Shown one piece after another: positions 18,301 through 25,484 of a stretch of 64,000 nucleotides of DNA. The DNA is from Psychrobacter sp. JCM 18900 (GTDB lineage Bacteria > Pseudomonadota > Gammaproteobacteria > Pseudomonadales > Moraxellaceae): NCBI RefSeq assembly GCF_904846625.1, contig NZ_CAJHBL010000001.1:496001-560000 (forward strand), given 5' to 3'. Position numbers and translations under genes: made by a program. Below the pieces are notes generated by a model. The model saw nothing but the letters and a program-made list of their open reading frames with translations, searched no databases and had not been told where the DNA came from. Position 1 is the first letter of the stretch; every line of letters starts with the position of its first letter.

Positions 18301-19026
18301 TGGCATTTTGTGCAGTAGTGACAATGACTCTTTCGCCATACTGGTATCGTTGCCCGTTAACATCGCCTTAAGGTCGTCAGGGGTCAATGTACGCTGCGTT
18401 TGAGGATGAAAAAAGCGAATGGTTTCGATTTCATCATCGAACAAGTCTAAACGTAGCGGAAAAGGCTGACCCATGGCAAAAATATCAATAATACTGCCAC
18501 GTACTGCAAACTCACCTGGTTCAAAGACATTTTCAACCGCGCGATAACCTGCTTTTGCCAATAGCCCTCGCTGGGTATTGATATCAAAACGATCGCCGAC
18601 ACTCAAATCAAAATGCTGTCCAATTAACCAACTTGGCGGTGCGACGCGATGCATGAGGGCTTGTATCGAAATAAGTAGCACGCCCGTTTTTGGCATATCC
18701 GTCAACAGATTTATGCGTTCGCTAACGATGTCTTGATGCGGTGATAGCTCATCATAGGTTAGCGTTTCCCAGTCAGGGAATACATAAGCATCGACTCCGC
18801 AAAATGCCAGCTCAGTCTCTATTTGATTGAGTTGGTTTTGGTCACGTGCCACCACAACTTTTAGGCGCTCGGCAACATTCCACATAGGTGTTTGCACCAA
18901 GCTTGCCAACCATAAACTGCTGACCGCACCATGGACAGGCGCTAGCCAACGCCGCTCGGCATTTTGGATAGGAAACAACTGCTGGTTAATAGGGTCAAAC
19001 GCGTCAGTCAAAGCAGTAATAGGCAT
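15316..19026 (-). CDS. mfd: Transcription-repair coupling factor Mfd
   Basis: Mfd displaces stalled RNA polymerase from DNA lesions and recruits UvrA. The N-terminal UvrB-like module (about residues 20-340) is followed by the RNA polymerase-interacting CarD-type domain (SPVVHIEHGIGRYNGLITLD, near 510). The superfamily 2 translocase follows, with Walker A ICGDVGFGKTEVAMRA, the DEEH box (IVDEEHRFGVRHKE), TATPIPRTL, and motif VI (QLRGRVGRSHHQAY). A TRCF C-terminal domain ends the protein. About 1236 residues is normal for Mfd (1148 in E. coli). ATG 19026 is preferred over an upstream TTG at 19041, but neither has a good ribosome site. It appears to be monocistronic. Confidence 0.96.
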   Translation of the reverse strand: MPITALTDAFDPINQQLFPIQNAERRWLAPVHGAVSSLWLASLVQTPMWNVAERLKVVVARDQNQLNQIETELAFCGVDAYVFPDWETLTYDELSPHQDIVSERINLLTDMPKTGVLLISIQALMHRVAPPSWLIGQHFDLSVGDRFDINTQRGLLAKAGYRAVENVFEPGEFAVRGSIIDIFAMGQPFPLRLDLFDDEIETIRFFHPQTQRTLTPDDLKAMLTGNDTSMAKESLSLLHKMPDISKPIDQFQILPAKEFPLDEGRETFRTNFAAMFPNTSSRKSELHKDVMAGIASSGLEYYQPLFFDLKDWEAESSLFSYLPSDALFITDELINEKQADYWSQIQRRYEERRHDIDKPIVEPAMLYLLSNALNEQLNQYPRVILSARDELAMMNDVSALEATDASQIPLPSSVTKQQGLVTLSAQEPPQLAVNHQKSEPLSELLDFLDTQSKTSTPVLIVAETAGRREILIELFKGKIDIKAYDSFEAFLAADKTNAINNSHLPHVGLTVAPLERGVYVPERLVLISETQLFGRQVLQTRRRRQSGVSEEFLVKSVTEITDGSPVVHIEHGIGRYNGLITLDVGDGEQEFIHLKYSDDASIYVPVANLQMISRYSGGDPALAPLHKIGSGKWDRAKQKALEQIHDVAAELLNMQARREAKVGIHFKIDPSQYELFASQFAFEETADQANAIHAVMEDMRQNQPMDRLICGDVGFGKTEVAMRAAFIAVSAGYQVAVLVPTTLLAGQHEDNFRDRFADWPVRIESLSRFGGKKHQEMVLADLAAGKVDIVIGTHKLLQPDVKFANLGLMIVDEEHRFGVRHKERIKAIQTDVDSMSMTATPIPRTLNMALSGMRDMSIIATPPARRLAIKTFVMQKTEALMKEAILRELLRGGQVYLLHNDVASIERMAETIRDLVPEARVGVAHGQMQERQLEQIMQQFYHKKFNVLVCSTIIETGIDVPNANTIIIERADKFGLAQLHQLRGRVGRSHHQAYCYLLVPSLKGLKGDAKRRLHAIERANTLGAGFMLASEDLEIRGAGEILGKQQSGNMQAIGFSLYMDMLERATKAIKAGKEPDLNTPLSLTSEINLHSSALIPEGYLHDVHQRLLFYKRISNTDDKEALTDIRTEMIDRFGTLPDQTKQLFAIHGLRLQAEPLKINKIDANSSSMTLEFAPDTPVDALAIIKLIQSNGQHYRMNGASGIRYQNSDKLATPQQRVTVIQELLRYFSEHMVTEPA

Positions 19027-19183
19027 AAAGAGTAGGATCAAAGTTAAGGAGTCAGAAAGCTATTATACGAATATTTGAGCAATTACCAAAACTTATGCCG
19101 TAACGGTTTGTCACTTAAGAGTTTACTCATTAATGATTGAGGGTTAACAACGATTATTGCGCTTTAACTGTCGTTACATAACA

Positions 19184-19217
19184 AAAAACCCCAACTTATC
19201 AGCTGAGGTTTTCGTTT
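19184..19217 (-). terminator. rraA terminator
   Basis: On the minus strand a 9-bp stem (AAAACCTCA / TGGGGTTTT with one G-T pair) runs into T6. Its upstream arm can also pair with the end of rraA to form a longer, competing hairpin (see findings). Confidence 0.7.
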
Positions 19218-19243
19218 TTACTAATCAAGCCAAGCCTAAAACT

Positions 19244-19780
19244 TCAGCTGATAAGTGGTTTATCGCTAGCGATGATGCCATTGTTATCCGCATAAACAAA
19301 CATACCCGAATTCAACGTCAAATCACCAAAACTAATTTCGATATCCGTTTGACCTTCATCACGGCGGGTTGATTTGCGCGGGATACAACCAAGCGCCATC
19401 ACACCAATATCCATCGCTGCCATGTCATCAACATCGCGGACACAACCATATACAACAACCCCAGCCCAGCCATTATCGATAGCCGATTGTGCAATCATAT
19501 CACCCAGCAATGCACAGCGCATAGAGCCGCCACCATCCACAACCAACACTTTGCCATGGCCGTCTTTATCTTTGCCATCGCTATTCAGCAATGATTTGAC
19601 ACAGCTATTGTCTTCAAAGCACTTAACCGTCACGATTTCACCGCAGAATCTGTCTTTTGCGCCAAAACGACGGAATGACTTACCTTCAATATTTGGTAGA
19701 CATACTTGTGACTCAGGATTGGCATCCAACAGATCACAAGTCACAAAATTCTCTCTATCCATTTGTATCGATGCTGACAT
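19244..19780 (-). CDS. rraA: RraA-like protein (ribonuclease E activity regulator family)
   Basis: RraA-family proteins form ring-shaped trimers; in E. coli RraA binds RNase E and inhibits RNA decay. The 178 residues contain the conserved core: TCDLLDANPE at the start, GKVLVVDGGGSMRCALLGDMIA in the middle, then GWAGVVVYGCVRD. Catalytic-type residues of the related HMG aldolases (the G-x-x-x-R-D pattern) overlap this core, so a metal-dependent aldolase-like activity cannot be excluded. AGGAG-type sites precede ATG 19780. Its neighbours mfd and the SDR gene do not point to a shared pathway. Confidence 0.88.
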   Translation of the reverse strand: MSASIQMDRENFVTCDLLDANPESQVCLPNIEGKSFRRFGAKDRFCGEIVTVKCFEDNSCVKSLLNSDGKDKDGHGKVLVVDGGGSMRCALLGDMIAQSAIDNGWAGVVVYGCVRDVDDMAAMDIGVMALGCIPRKSTRRDEGQTDIEISFGDLTLNSGMFVYADNNGIIASDKPLIS

Positions 19781-19970
19781 TGCTCCTGCTCCTTATTTTA
19801 GTGTTTCAACTGACTGGTTTTTCAATACTTATCGATGCTTTGATAATAGTTATTGTATTTTTTACTCTTGTATTCTTGTTCTAATGCAATCTTGTCCTAA
19901 CACAATTAAAAATCGATATCTGTAACTTTCCAGTTGTAAGACTGAATCTATCACTAGAAAAACTGTCCTT

Positions 19971-20672
19971 TTATTTTTTAACACGGGTCATCGCTAGCAT
20001 CTGCTTATTTTCGATAATGTCGATATGCTTGATTTGAGGTTCAGTACGGTACTTACTACGATGATATATATCATGAGCACTCATGGCCATAGCACTAGCA
20101 ACGCGTTTAGCCGAGATAGGATGTAACGATAGTGACTCTGACACGAGCGGCGAAATGAGTTTAAAGGCTTTTTGGCCAATGCTTTCAAGTGGACGACCTT
20201 TATGCTTACCAAGCAATAATGACGGACGAAAGACGACCAGCTGGCCAAAATCTAACGCCATAACAGCCTGCTCTGTCTCAGCCTTGACTCGATTGTATAA
20301 AAAACGACTGTCAATATCCGCATTCATTGAGGAGAGTAAAAAGAAATTTTCTACCCCCTTATCACGACATAAGTTGGCAAAATTTACATTATAGTCTCGA
20401 TCTACCTTGCGAAAAGCCTCATCACTACCAGCTTGTTTTTTTGTTGTACCCAAACAACTAAAAGCGTCCGTGGTTCGATCGGCACCAACACTTGCAAACA
20501 CTTCAGAGAGATTATCAAAATCATTGATTTGATAAAAACGCATGCTGGCATTAATGTAGCGTGGCGGGCGGCGGGCAATCACAATCAATGTGTCATAAAG
20601 CTCACTCAGTTGCTTTACCAAATGCTGCCCTACTAACCCCGTTGCGCCAATCACAATTGCTTTTCGCTGCAT
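19971..20672 (-). CDS. NAD(P)-binding atypical SDR, TIP30/HTATIP2-like
   Basis: The protein opens with a Rossmann dinucleotide loop (AIVIGATGLVGQHLV). It keeps the atypical SDR layout: a CLGTTKKQAGSDEAFRKVD stretch after strand 4, LLSSMNAD as the catalytic strand region, and YNRVKAETE, whose Tyr-x-x-x-Lys is the active-site pair. Its 233 residues match the HTATIP2-like family of putative oxidoreductases. The substrate is unknown. GGATAGGG precedes ATG 20672. It is divergent from rpsT; no pathway is suggested by context. Confidence 0.75.
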   Translation of the reverse strand: MQRKAIVIGATGLVGQHLVKQLSELYDTLIVIARRPPRYINASMRFYQINDFDNLSEVFASVGADRTTDAFSCLGTTKKQAGSDEAFRKVDRDYNVNFANLCRDKGVENFFLLSSMNADIDSRFLYNRVKAETEQAVMALDFGQLVVFRPSLLLGKHKGRPLESIGQKAFKLISPLVSESLSLHPISAKRVASAMAMSAHDIYHRSKYRTEPQIKHIDIIENKQMLAMTRVKK

Positions 20673-20911
20673 ACCCTATCCACTTATATAACATTAGATG
20701 AACTATATTGATGAGAAAATACCTATATCAAGGCCTATCGTTAGAATATCATACCTAAATTCCTCAATAACTGACGCTATTATATAGGATATATTGTAAG
20801 AGATTTTATCAACCCTCTACGTCTATCAACGCTTACTATTGATTTAGTTACTAGAATGACCCGAATTCGATGATATTACGTAACTTCTTTGAGCATTAAT
20901 CATCAAATATA

Positions 20912-20940
20912 TTGTCCTTAGTTCAATAATTTGCTAAGAT
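20912..20940 (+). promoter_or_regulatory. Putative rpsT promoter
   Basis: TTGTCC (20912-20917) and TAAGAT (20935-20940) are separated by 17 nt, each matching the sigma70 consensus at 4 of 6 positions. This would give a leader of roughly 190 nt. Confidence 0.4.
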
Positions 20941-20953
20941 AATCGGCTTTACA

Positions 20954-21066
20954 CGTCAACGCTGTTTAATTATTCCAAACAGCTCTGACGCTTACGATGA
21001 TCTATTCATATTAGATACTTTAATATCAGACATCGACATCATATTTGACGAGACGGCTGCTCGTCA
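20954..21066 (+). promoter_or_regulatory. Structured rpsT leader (two hairpins)
   Basis: Hairpin 1: GCTGTTT (20961-20967) pairs with AAACAGC (20977-20983), extended by CGTCA/TGACG at its base (20954-20958, 20986-20990). Hairpin 2: TGACGAG (21046-21052) pairs with CTCGTCA (21060-21066). The position and the weak start codon suggest translational autocontrol by S20, as known in E. coli; this is inferred. Confidence 0.5.
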
Positions 21067-21136
21067 CCGATGATTGTTAAACCCATTATTGCAATCAACA
21101 TTCATATTTTTATCTATCTTTATCAAGGAGATACGC

Positions 21137-21403
21137 GTGGCTAATACTGCACAAGCTCGTAAACGCGCCCGTCAAAACACCAAACGTCGTCAGAACTCTG
21201 CGTCACAACGCTCTATGGTTCGTACTTACTTAAAACGTGTTGATGCGGCTATCGCAGCTAAAGATTATGACGCGGCTACCGAAGCTTACAAAAAAGCGGT
21301 ACCAGTTCTTGATCGTATGGCTGACAAAGGTATTATTCATAAGAATAAAGCTGCTCGTCGTAAGAGCCGCCTAAACAAAACAATCAAAGGCCTACAAGCT
21401 TAA
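21137..21403 (+). CDS. rpsT: 30S ribosomal protein S20
   Basis: S20 is a primary 16S rRNA-binding protein of the small subunit. The 88 residues show the basic N-terminal helix ([18 protein letters not shown]), the central [15 protein letters not shown] helix and the C-terminal [14 protein letters not shown] segment. The start is GTG at 21137: AAGGAG at 21125-21130 lies 6 nt upstream and the product has the conserved length. The only upstream in-frame starts would add unrelated residues. A non-AUG start is a known hallmark of autoregulated S20 (UUG in E. coli). A strong terminator follows. Confidence 0.97.
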   Translation: MANTAQARKRARQNTKRRQNSASQRSMVRTYLKRVDAAIAAKDYDAATEAYKKAVPVLDRMADKGIIHKNKAARRKSRLNKTIKGLQA

Positions 21404-21451
21404 GATTTGTATTGATTAGACCGCATTTCGCTTTTATAGCGTAATGACTAA

Positions 21452-21491
21452 AACCTTGTCACTGGTTCTAATACCGTGGCAAGGTTTTTTT
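21452..21491 (+). terminator. rpsT terminator
   Basis: The stem AACCTTG...GGT with ACC...CAAGGTT has one G-T pair and one bulge and is followed by T7. It lies 50 nt after rpsT. Confidence 0.85.
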
Positions 21492-21557
21492 ATGCCTATT
21501 CAAAACGTATTCAACGAATAGTTGCTATATCAACTCATTCAATGTTTGAACAAAGCA

Positions 21558-22394
21558 TCAATCCCACTGCACTTCTGGCGGCAATAGCAACTTGCTAGGA
21601 TGGTAACCAGCTGCACGATAACCGTCTAACAATGAACTAATCGGCCGAGTATATACCTGACCTCGCCAAATAAAATGCGCGCTCGCTTGATTAAATGGCT
21701 TATCATCAAACCATAAAAACACACCTTCCATCATCTTCGGCCAATCATTCCAATCAATCTCTACCACATCGAACATAACTGCTAAGAACGCAGATAACAA
21801 CGTGTCATGACTCACAGCAAGCATCAGATGGCCGTGCTGCGGCTGATTCTGATAAAAAAGCGACAGAATATCCAAACCGCCTTGATAGGTGTTTTTGGTC
21901 CCTTCCAAATTGCCTTGCAAAAAGCGATTGATAAAGTTTAGGACGCCAATTTCTTTGAACACAGGATTGGCTATTTCAGGCTCAGTGACGAGACTGCCAG
22001 GCTCAACTAACAATGATTGATGCGTAATGTCACGCCGTAGTCCTGCCCCTTCTTGCATCAGCTGCGCGGTATCGATACAACGCCCAATAGGACTAGAGAT
22101 ACTATCGACGTCGAGCGAATATGGTAAATGACCTGATAACCACCGACCCCAAGACTTTGCCAGTATGCGACCTTTGGGAGTCAACGGCAACTGATAGCTA
22201 GCAAAACCATTACCGTCAGAACGCTCGCGTAAAGAGTGCCTAGTAAATAAAATCAACCGCTTATTTTCAGGCAATAGGCTGACAGAGGAAATCATACTAT
22301 CTGGTAGGTGCGAAGGTGCAGGCGCGCTTGGGGTGTGACTCGCAAGCTTGTCAGCAGATATTTTGGACAGGGTGTTATTTAGATATTTACTCAT
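21558..22394 (-). CDS. Histidine phosphatase family protein
   Basis: The protein belongs to the phosphoglycerate mutase-like superfamily. The catalytic motif is FTRHSLRERSDGNG (His near residue 53), and the second active-site His lies in AVSHDTLLSA (about residue 195). The sequence LPLTPKGRILAKSWGRWL and SSPIGRCIDTAQLM match the family pattern 'LT-G---A---G--L' and 'SP--R---TA'. The longer C terminus places it nearer acid phosphatase-type members than SixA. Substrate unknown. The start ATG 22394 lacks a clear ribosome site, and the first 35 residues are low-complexity, so the true start may be internal. It converges on rpsT. Confidence 0.75.
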   Translation of the reverse strand: MSKYLNNTLSKISADKLASHTPSAPAPSHLPDSMISSVSLLPENKRLILFTRHSLRERSDGNGFASYQLPLTPKGRILAKSWGRWLSGHLPYSLDVDSISSPIGRCIDTAQLMQEGAGLRRDITHQSLLVEPGSLVTEPEIANPVFKEIGVLNFINRFLQGNLEGTKNTYQGGLDILSLFYQNQPQHGHLMLAVSHDTLLSAFLAVMFDVVEIDWNDWPKMMEGVFLWFDDKPFNQASAHFIWRGQVYTRPISSLLDGYRAAGYHPSKLLLPPEVQWD

Positions 22395-22552
22395 GATAGC
22401 AAGCCTAGCAGATTTCTTATCAGGAATGAACCACAGACAAATCTAGTTGCAATATATCTTATAAATACTCTGCACTCTTTAAAAAAAACGCTTTATTCAA
22501 AAGAGTCTATACCTAGAATAAATGAATATTTGCCAGATATTTGCACACGGTC

Positions 22553-23350
22553 CTAGCCAATATCAATGACTTTGTCCCACGCGAACTCTAGTGCAGTACT
22601 ACTGACCTCATTAGGATAGGCTCGTGGATTGACGATCACTCGCGTATTACCAAGTTTATAATCAAATGCTTCATGAGTATGTCCATGTACCCAAAGCATC
22701 GGTGCCCAATCCTCATTCATCCATCCTGACAAGTCACTGACAAAAGCCGCATTACTCGGTAGATTGGCATACTTTTCAGACACCGATAATGCACTGACAC
22801 TATGATGACTCATGACTACTGTTTTTTTACCAAGTTTATGAGATTCCATCAAAGCTTGCTGTAACCAATGACGATGTTCAGCATGAATCTGCATAGATAT
22901 TTCAGGCGAAAACAGCTCATTGCCTGCGTAAATCTGCTTGTAGTCACGCATAAAATGCCTAGCAGCAGCCATGGTGTCTTCATTAGCATGATACTGATAG
23001 TCGGTCCAAAGCGTACAACCTAAAAGGCGTATATCACCGATATCGATATGCTGACATTGTAAGACGCGAACCCCTTTTTTAGACGCAGTATCATAGTTAT
23101 CCCAAGTTGCCAGTTTATGGTCAAAGCTCAATACGTCTTCATCAAAGTATTCATGATTACCAGCGATAGTAATCAGGGGAACTTCTAAGCGCGCCGCTTG
23201 TTCTTGCAGCCACGGCATGCCTTTGTCGCTATTAGCAGTATCTCCTGCTACTAATACTAAATCTGCATCAGTTTTAGGAATATGTCCAACGGGGTGCGAC
23301 TGACGTGCATAACTATCAATATGTAAGTCACTCAATATCTGTAATTTCAT
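22553..23350 (-). CDS. Calcineurin-like metallophosphoesterase
   Basis: The five metal-binding blocks of this phosphoesterase family are present: SDLHID at the start, VLVAGDTAN near residue 37, AGNHEYF near 70, MSHHSV near 175 and WVHGHTHEAFDY near 215. The fold hydrolyses phosphomonoesters or diesters, but this small cytosolic type has no assigned substrate. ATG 23350 gives a protein beginning directly with the first strand (MKLQILSDLHID) and has GGA just upstream. An earlier in-frame ATG at 23365 would add five residues. Confidence 0.82.
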   Translation of the reverse strand: MKLQILSDLHIDSYARQSHPVGHIPKTDADLVLVAGDTANSDKGMPWLQEQAARLEVPLITIAGNHEYFDEDVLSFDHKLATWDNYDTASKKGVRVLQCQHIDIGDIRLLGCTLWTDYQYHANEDTMAAARHFMRDYKQIYAGNELFSPEISMQIHAEHRHWLQQALMESHKLGKKTVVMSHHSVSALSVSEKYANLPSNAAFVSDLSGWMNEDWAPMLWVHGHTHEAFDYKLGNTRVIVNPRAYPNEVSSTALEFAWDKVIDIG

Positions 23351-23526
23351 ATTATCCAACATCATTTAGTGGCGTTATTATTAAAAATCTAATTAGCGAT
23401 AAACACTCATAGCAGTACTACTGATATTTAGCTACATGAGCGTCTTTAATATAGTTATTATATTTTAGAAAGGTTGTAAGAATAAATTTAAGTAGTGTAG
23501 CAGCTTTTTCTATACCGTCAAAAAGT

Positions 23527-23558
23527 AAAAAGACAGCCATTTAGGCTGTCTCTTTTTC
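23527..23558 (-). terminator. pyrF terminator
   Basis: The stem GACAGCC / GGCTGTC is bracketed by A-rich and T-rich runs on both sides. It lies directly downstream of pyrF on the minus strand and could also act on the plus strand. Confidence 0.85.
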
Positions 23559-23575
23559 TCAACATCTATTCAAAC

Positions 23576-24274
23576 TTAAATACTTTGAAGTATTGTCTGT
23601 AGTTTAGCAGCAGGGTCTGAGGCTTGAGTGATCGAACGGCCAATGACTAAATAATCAGAACCGTCTATTAGCGCCTGACTTGGTGTACAGATACGTTTTT
23701 GATCATCTGCATTGTCTTCAGCTAAGCGAATACCAGGCGTTACCAGTTTGAAGTCTTGACCACATAATGCTTTGAGTGCCTTTGCTTCTTGAGCCGAACA
23801 AACTACCCCATCAAGACCAGCTTGCTTGGTCAATTGTGCTAGTCGGCTTACTTGGGTATCTAAGCTATCAGTGATGCCTGTTTGCATCAACGCTTCACTA
23901 TCCATAGAGGTTAATACAGTGACTGCGATAAGTAAGGTATCAAGATCTCTATCTAGCAAACGCTGTTTTGCCAACGACATGGCTTCTAGACCTGCGCTAG
24001 CATGGACATTCACCATCCAGACACCAAGTTCAGCGGCAGCCAATACTGCTTGAGCAGTAGTATTAGGAATGTCATGGAATTTTAAGTCTAAGAACACTTC
24101 AAAATCACGTTGATGCAATGCCTTGATGATATCAGGACCACAACGGGTAAACAGCTCTTTACCGACTTTCAATCGACATTGAGACGGATCTAACTGGTCA
24201 GCTAACGCTAGAGACGCCTCTACCGTCATATTATCTAGAGCGACGACAATTGGAGAGTTAATTACATTATTCAT
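23576..24274 (-). CDS. pyrF: Orotidine 5'-phosphate decarboxylase PyrF
   Basis: PyrF converts OMP to UMP, the last step of de novo pyrimidine synthesis. The catalytic K-x-D motif is in [17 protein letters not shown] (about residues 58-74). The N-terminal PIVVALDNM strand and the C-terminal phosphate loop (LVTPGIRL, then YLVIGRSIT) complete the TIM barrel. Its 232 residues are standard. It is last in the rpsA-ihfB-lapA-pyrF order kept from other gammaproteobacteria. A strong terminator follows. The window also holds cmk, another pyrimidine gene, further upstream in the same block. Confidence 0.96.
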   Translation of the reverse strand: MNNVINSPIVVALDNMTVEASLALADQLDPSQCRLKVGKELFTRCGPDIIKALHQRDFEVFLDLKFHDIPNTTAQAVLAAAELGVWMVNVHASAGLEAMSLAKQRLLDRDLDTLLIAVTVLTSMDSEALMQTGITDSLDTQVSRLAQLTKQAGLDGVVCSAQEAKALKALCGQDFKLVTPGIRLAEDNADDQKRICTPSQALIDGSDYLVIGRSITQASDPAAKLQTILQSI

Positions 24275-24378
24275 GGTTTTACCATATATTTTGAAGTTAT
24301 CAAAGTATTGTATTTGAGGTCAGTACTGCGATTTTTGAGCTATTACCTAGCAGATCACATAAAAGATTACCTAACGAC

Positions 24379-24792
24379 TTAATCTCGTCTACGCTTAGAC
24401 AGAGTAGAGCCTTCAGTTAGGCTAGTTGCGTCACTACTTTGACTTTGCACATTGGCAGCAGAAGCACCATAAACAGCTTCATCTACTGTTGGCGCGCTTG
24501 CTTGACGATCGATAACTGTATTAGCTTGAGTCAATTGCTCTTGCAGGTTTGCGTTTGCTTTTTGCAGACGTGAGATTTCCCACTTATTCTGTAGCACACG
24601 AAAGATAAGCAATGCCAGTAAAATACCAATAACAATACCTAGCATCAAACACAAAATAAGTAGCAACCCTAGATTCATCGTAGGTGCTTGTGAAAACAGC
24701 AGGTTGACTCCGACCTCAGTATTATTTGCCAATACCAAACCAAGTGAATAGGCAAAGCTCAAGAATAGCAATACAAATAGTAGAAAGCGCAT
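24379..24792 (-). CDS. lapA: LapA-domain membrane protein (DUF1049)
   Basis: LapA is a small inner-membrane protein that works with LapB in controlling lipopolysaccharide synthesis in E. coli. The 137 residues have two hydrophobic spans (about 3-22 and 40-66), with the short NNTEVGVNLLFSQAP link that marks the family. A coiled-coil cytoplasmic region follows (EISRLQKANANLQEQL), with a disordered Ser/Thr-rich end. It lies between ihfB and pyrF, exactly where E. coli has lapA-lapB. Here the lapB gene is missing from the locus. Confidence 0.82.
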   Translation of the reverse strand: MRFLLFVLLFLSFAYSLGLVLANNTEVGVNLLFSQAPTMNLGLLLILCLMLGIVIGILLALLIFRVLQNKWEISRLQKANANLQEQLTQANTVIDRQASAPTVDEAVYGASAANVQSQSSDATSLTEGSTLSKRRRD

Positions 24793-24854
24793 GAGACAGT
24801 TACCTCAGTTTGGAATGATAAATTTTGACGGTTCGATAGTGGGTGCTGGTTTAA

Positions 24855-25160
24855 TTAACCGTTTGCTACCGTATCGTTTACTGCTTCGCGTAGAGCCTTA
24901 CCTGGCTTAAAATGCGGAATCGCTTTAGCCGGTACAGGTACGCTTTCACCTGTCTTAGGATTGCGTCCCATACGGGCACGGCGGTGATGTAGACAAAAAC
25001 TACCGAATCCGCGAACTTCGACTCGGCCATCATTGGCTAAAGTATGGGTCATCAAGTTTAAGATTTCACGCACTGCGTCATCAACCACGGTATCTGCCAT
25101 GTTGTCACAGTTTGCACTCAAATTACTAATAAATTCGGATTTGTTAATCGCTTGCTGCAT
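24855..25160 (-). CDS. ihfB: Integration host factor beta subunit
   Basis: IHF-beta pairs with IHF-alpha to bind and bend specific DNA sites. The 101 residues show the HU/IHF fold, with the DNA-bending arm at VRGFGSFCLHHRRARMGRNPKTG (about residues 48-70). The IHF-beta signature 'FCLHHR-AR-GRNP' distinguishes it from HU. AAGG precedes ATG 25160. It is downstream of rpsA, as in E. coli, but is separated from rpsA by a terminator and more than 300 nt. Confidence 0.94.
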   Translation of the reverse strand: MQQAINKSEFISNLSANCDNMADTVVDDAVREILNLMTHTLANDGRVEVRGFGSFCLHHRRARMGRNPKTGESVPVPAKAIPHFKPGKALREAVNDTVANG

Positions 25161-25484
25161 TATTACGCTTGCCTTGTTGATTGATGGATAAGCTGATGAT
25201 AAGTCAACGCTCTATAGTACGTAAATGCGTTTGGATAACTAAACTATATATACTGAATCTTTGGAAACTAACATTCAGAATCATATTATGACTATAAAAA
25301 GCTTATAACTATCATCTCGTTACTCAATGGTGCAAATGATAGCGGATATTAGCGTAAATGGGAATAAGAGTTTGCCCATTTGGCTAAAAACCTCTATTAC
25401 TAACTGTGTTAATAAAATCTAATCATAAAAAAAAGCGACCGAAGTCGCTTTTTTTATATTACTTTTATATCAATAGTTTGCAGC
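25161..25484. other. Non-coding stretch between rpsA and ihfB
   Basis: It holds the rpsA terminator and must also hold the ihfB promoter, for which no clear -35/-10 pair was found. A small 6-bp inverted repeat (CTGAAT / ATTCAG) lies near 25253-25280. No open frame is supported. Confidence 0.4.
25427..25456 (-). terminator. rpsA terminator with UUCG tetraloop
   Basis: On the minus strand AGCGAC-TTCG-GTCGCT is followed by seven or more T residues. The C(UUCG)G loop is exceptionally stable, so this is a strong intrinsic terminator. Confidence 0.92.

Larger units (their letters stand above)
20673..21136. other. Divergent intergenic region upstream of rpsT
   Basis: About 460 nt hold the putative rpsT promoter and two leader hairpins, listed separately. 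The left half must carry the promoter of the leftward SDR gene, which I could not define. No coding frame is supported apart from the rpsT start. Confidence 0.5.

Noticed and set aside
19374..19925. Plus-strand frame of 183 codons opposite rraA
   Set aside because: It overlaps rraA in full, has S/P/T-rich composition typical of an antisense shadow and has no family resemblance or ribosome site.
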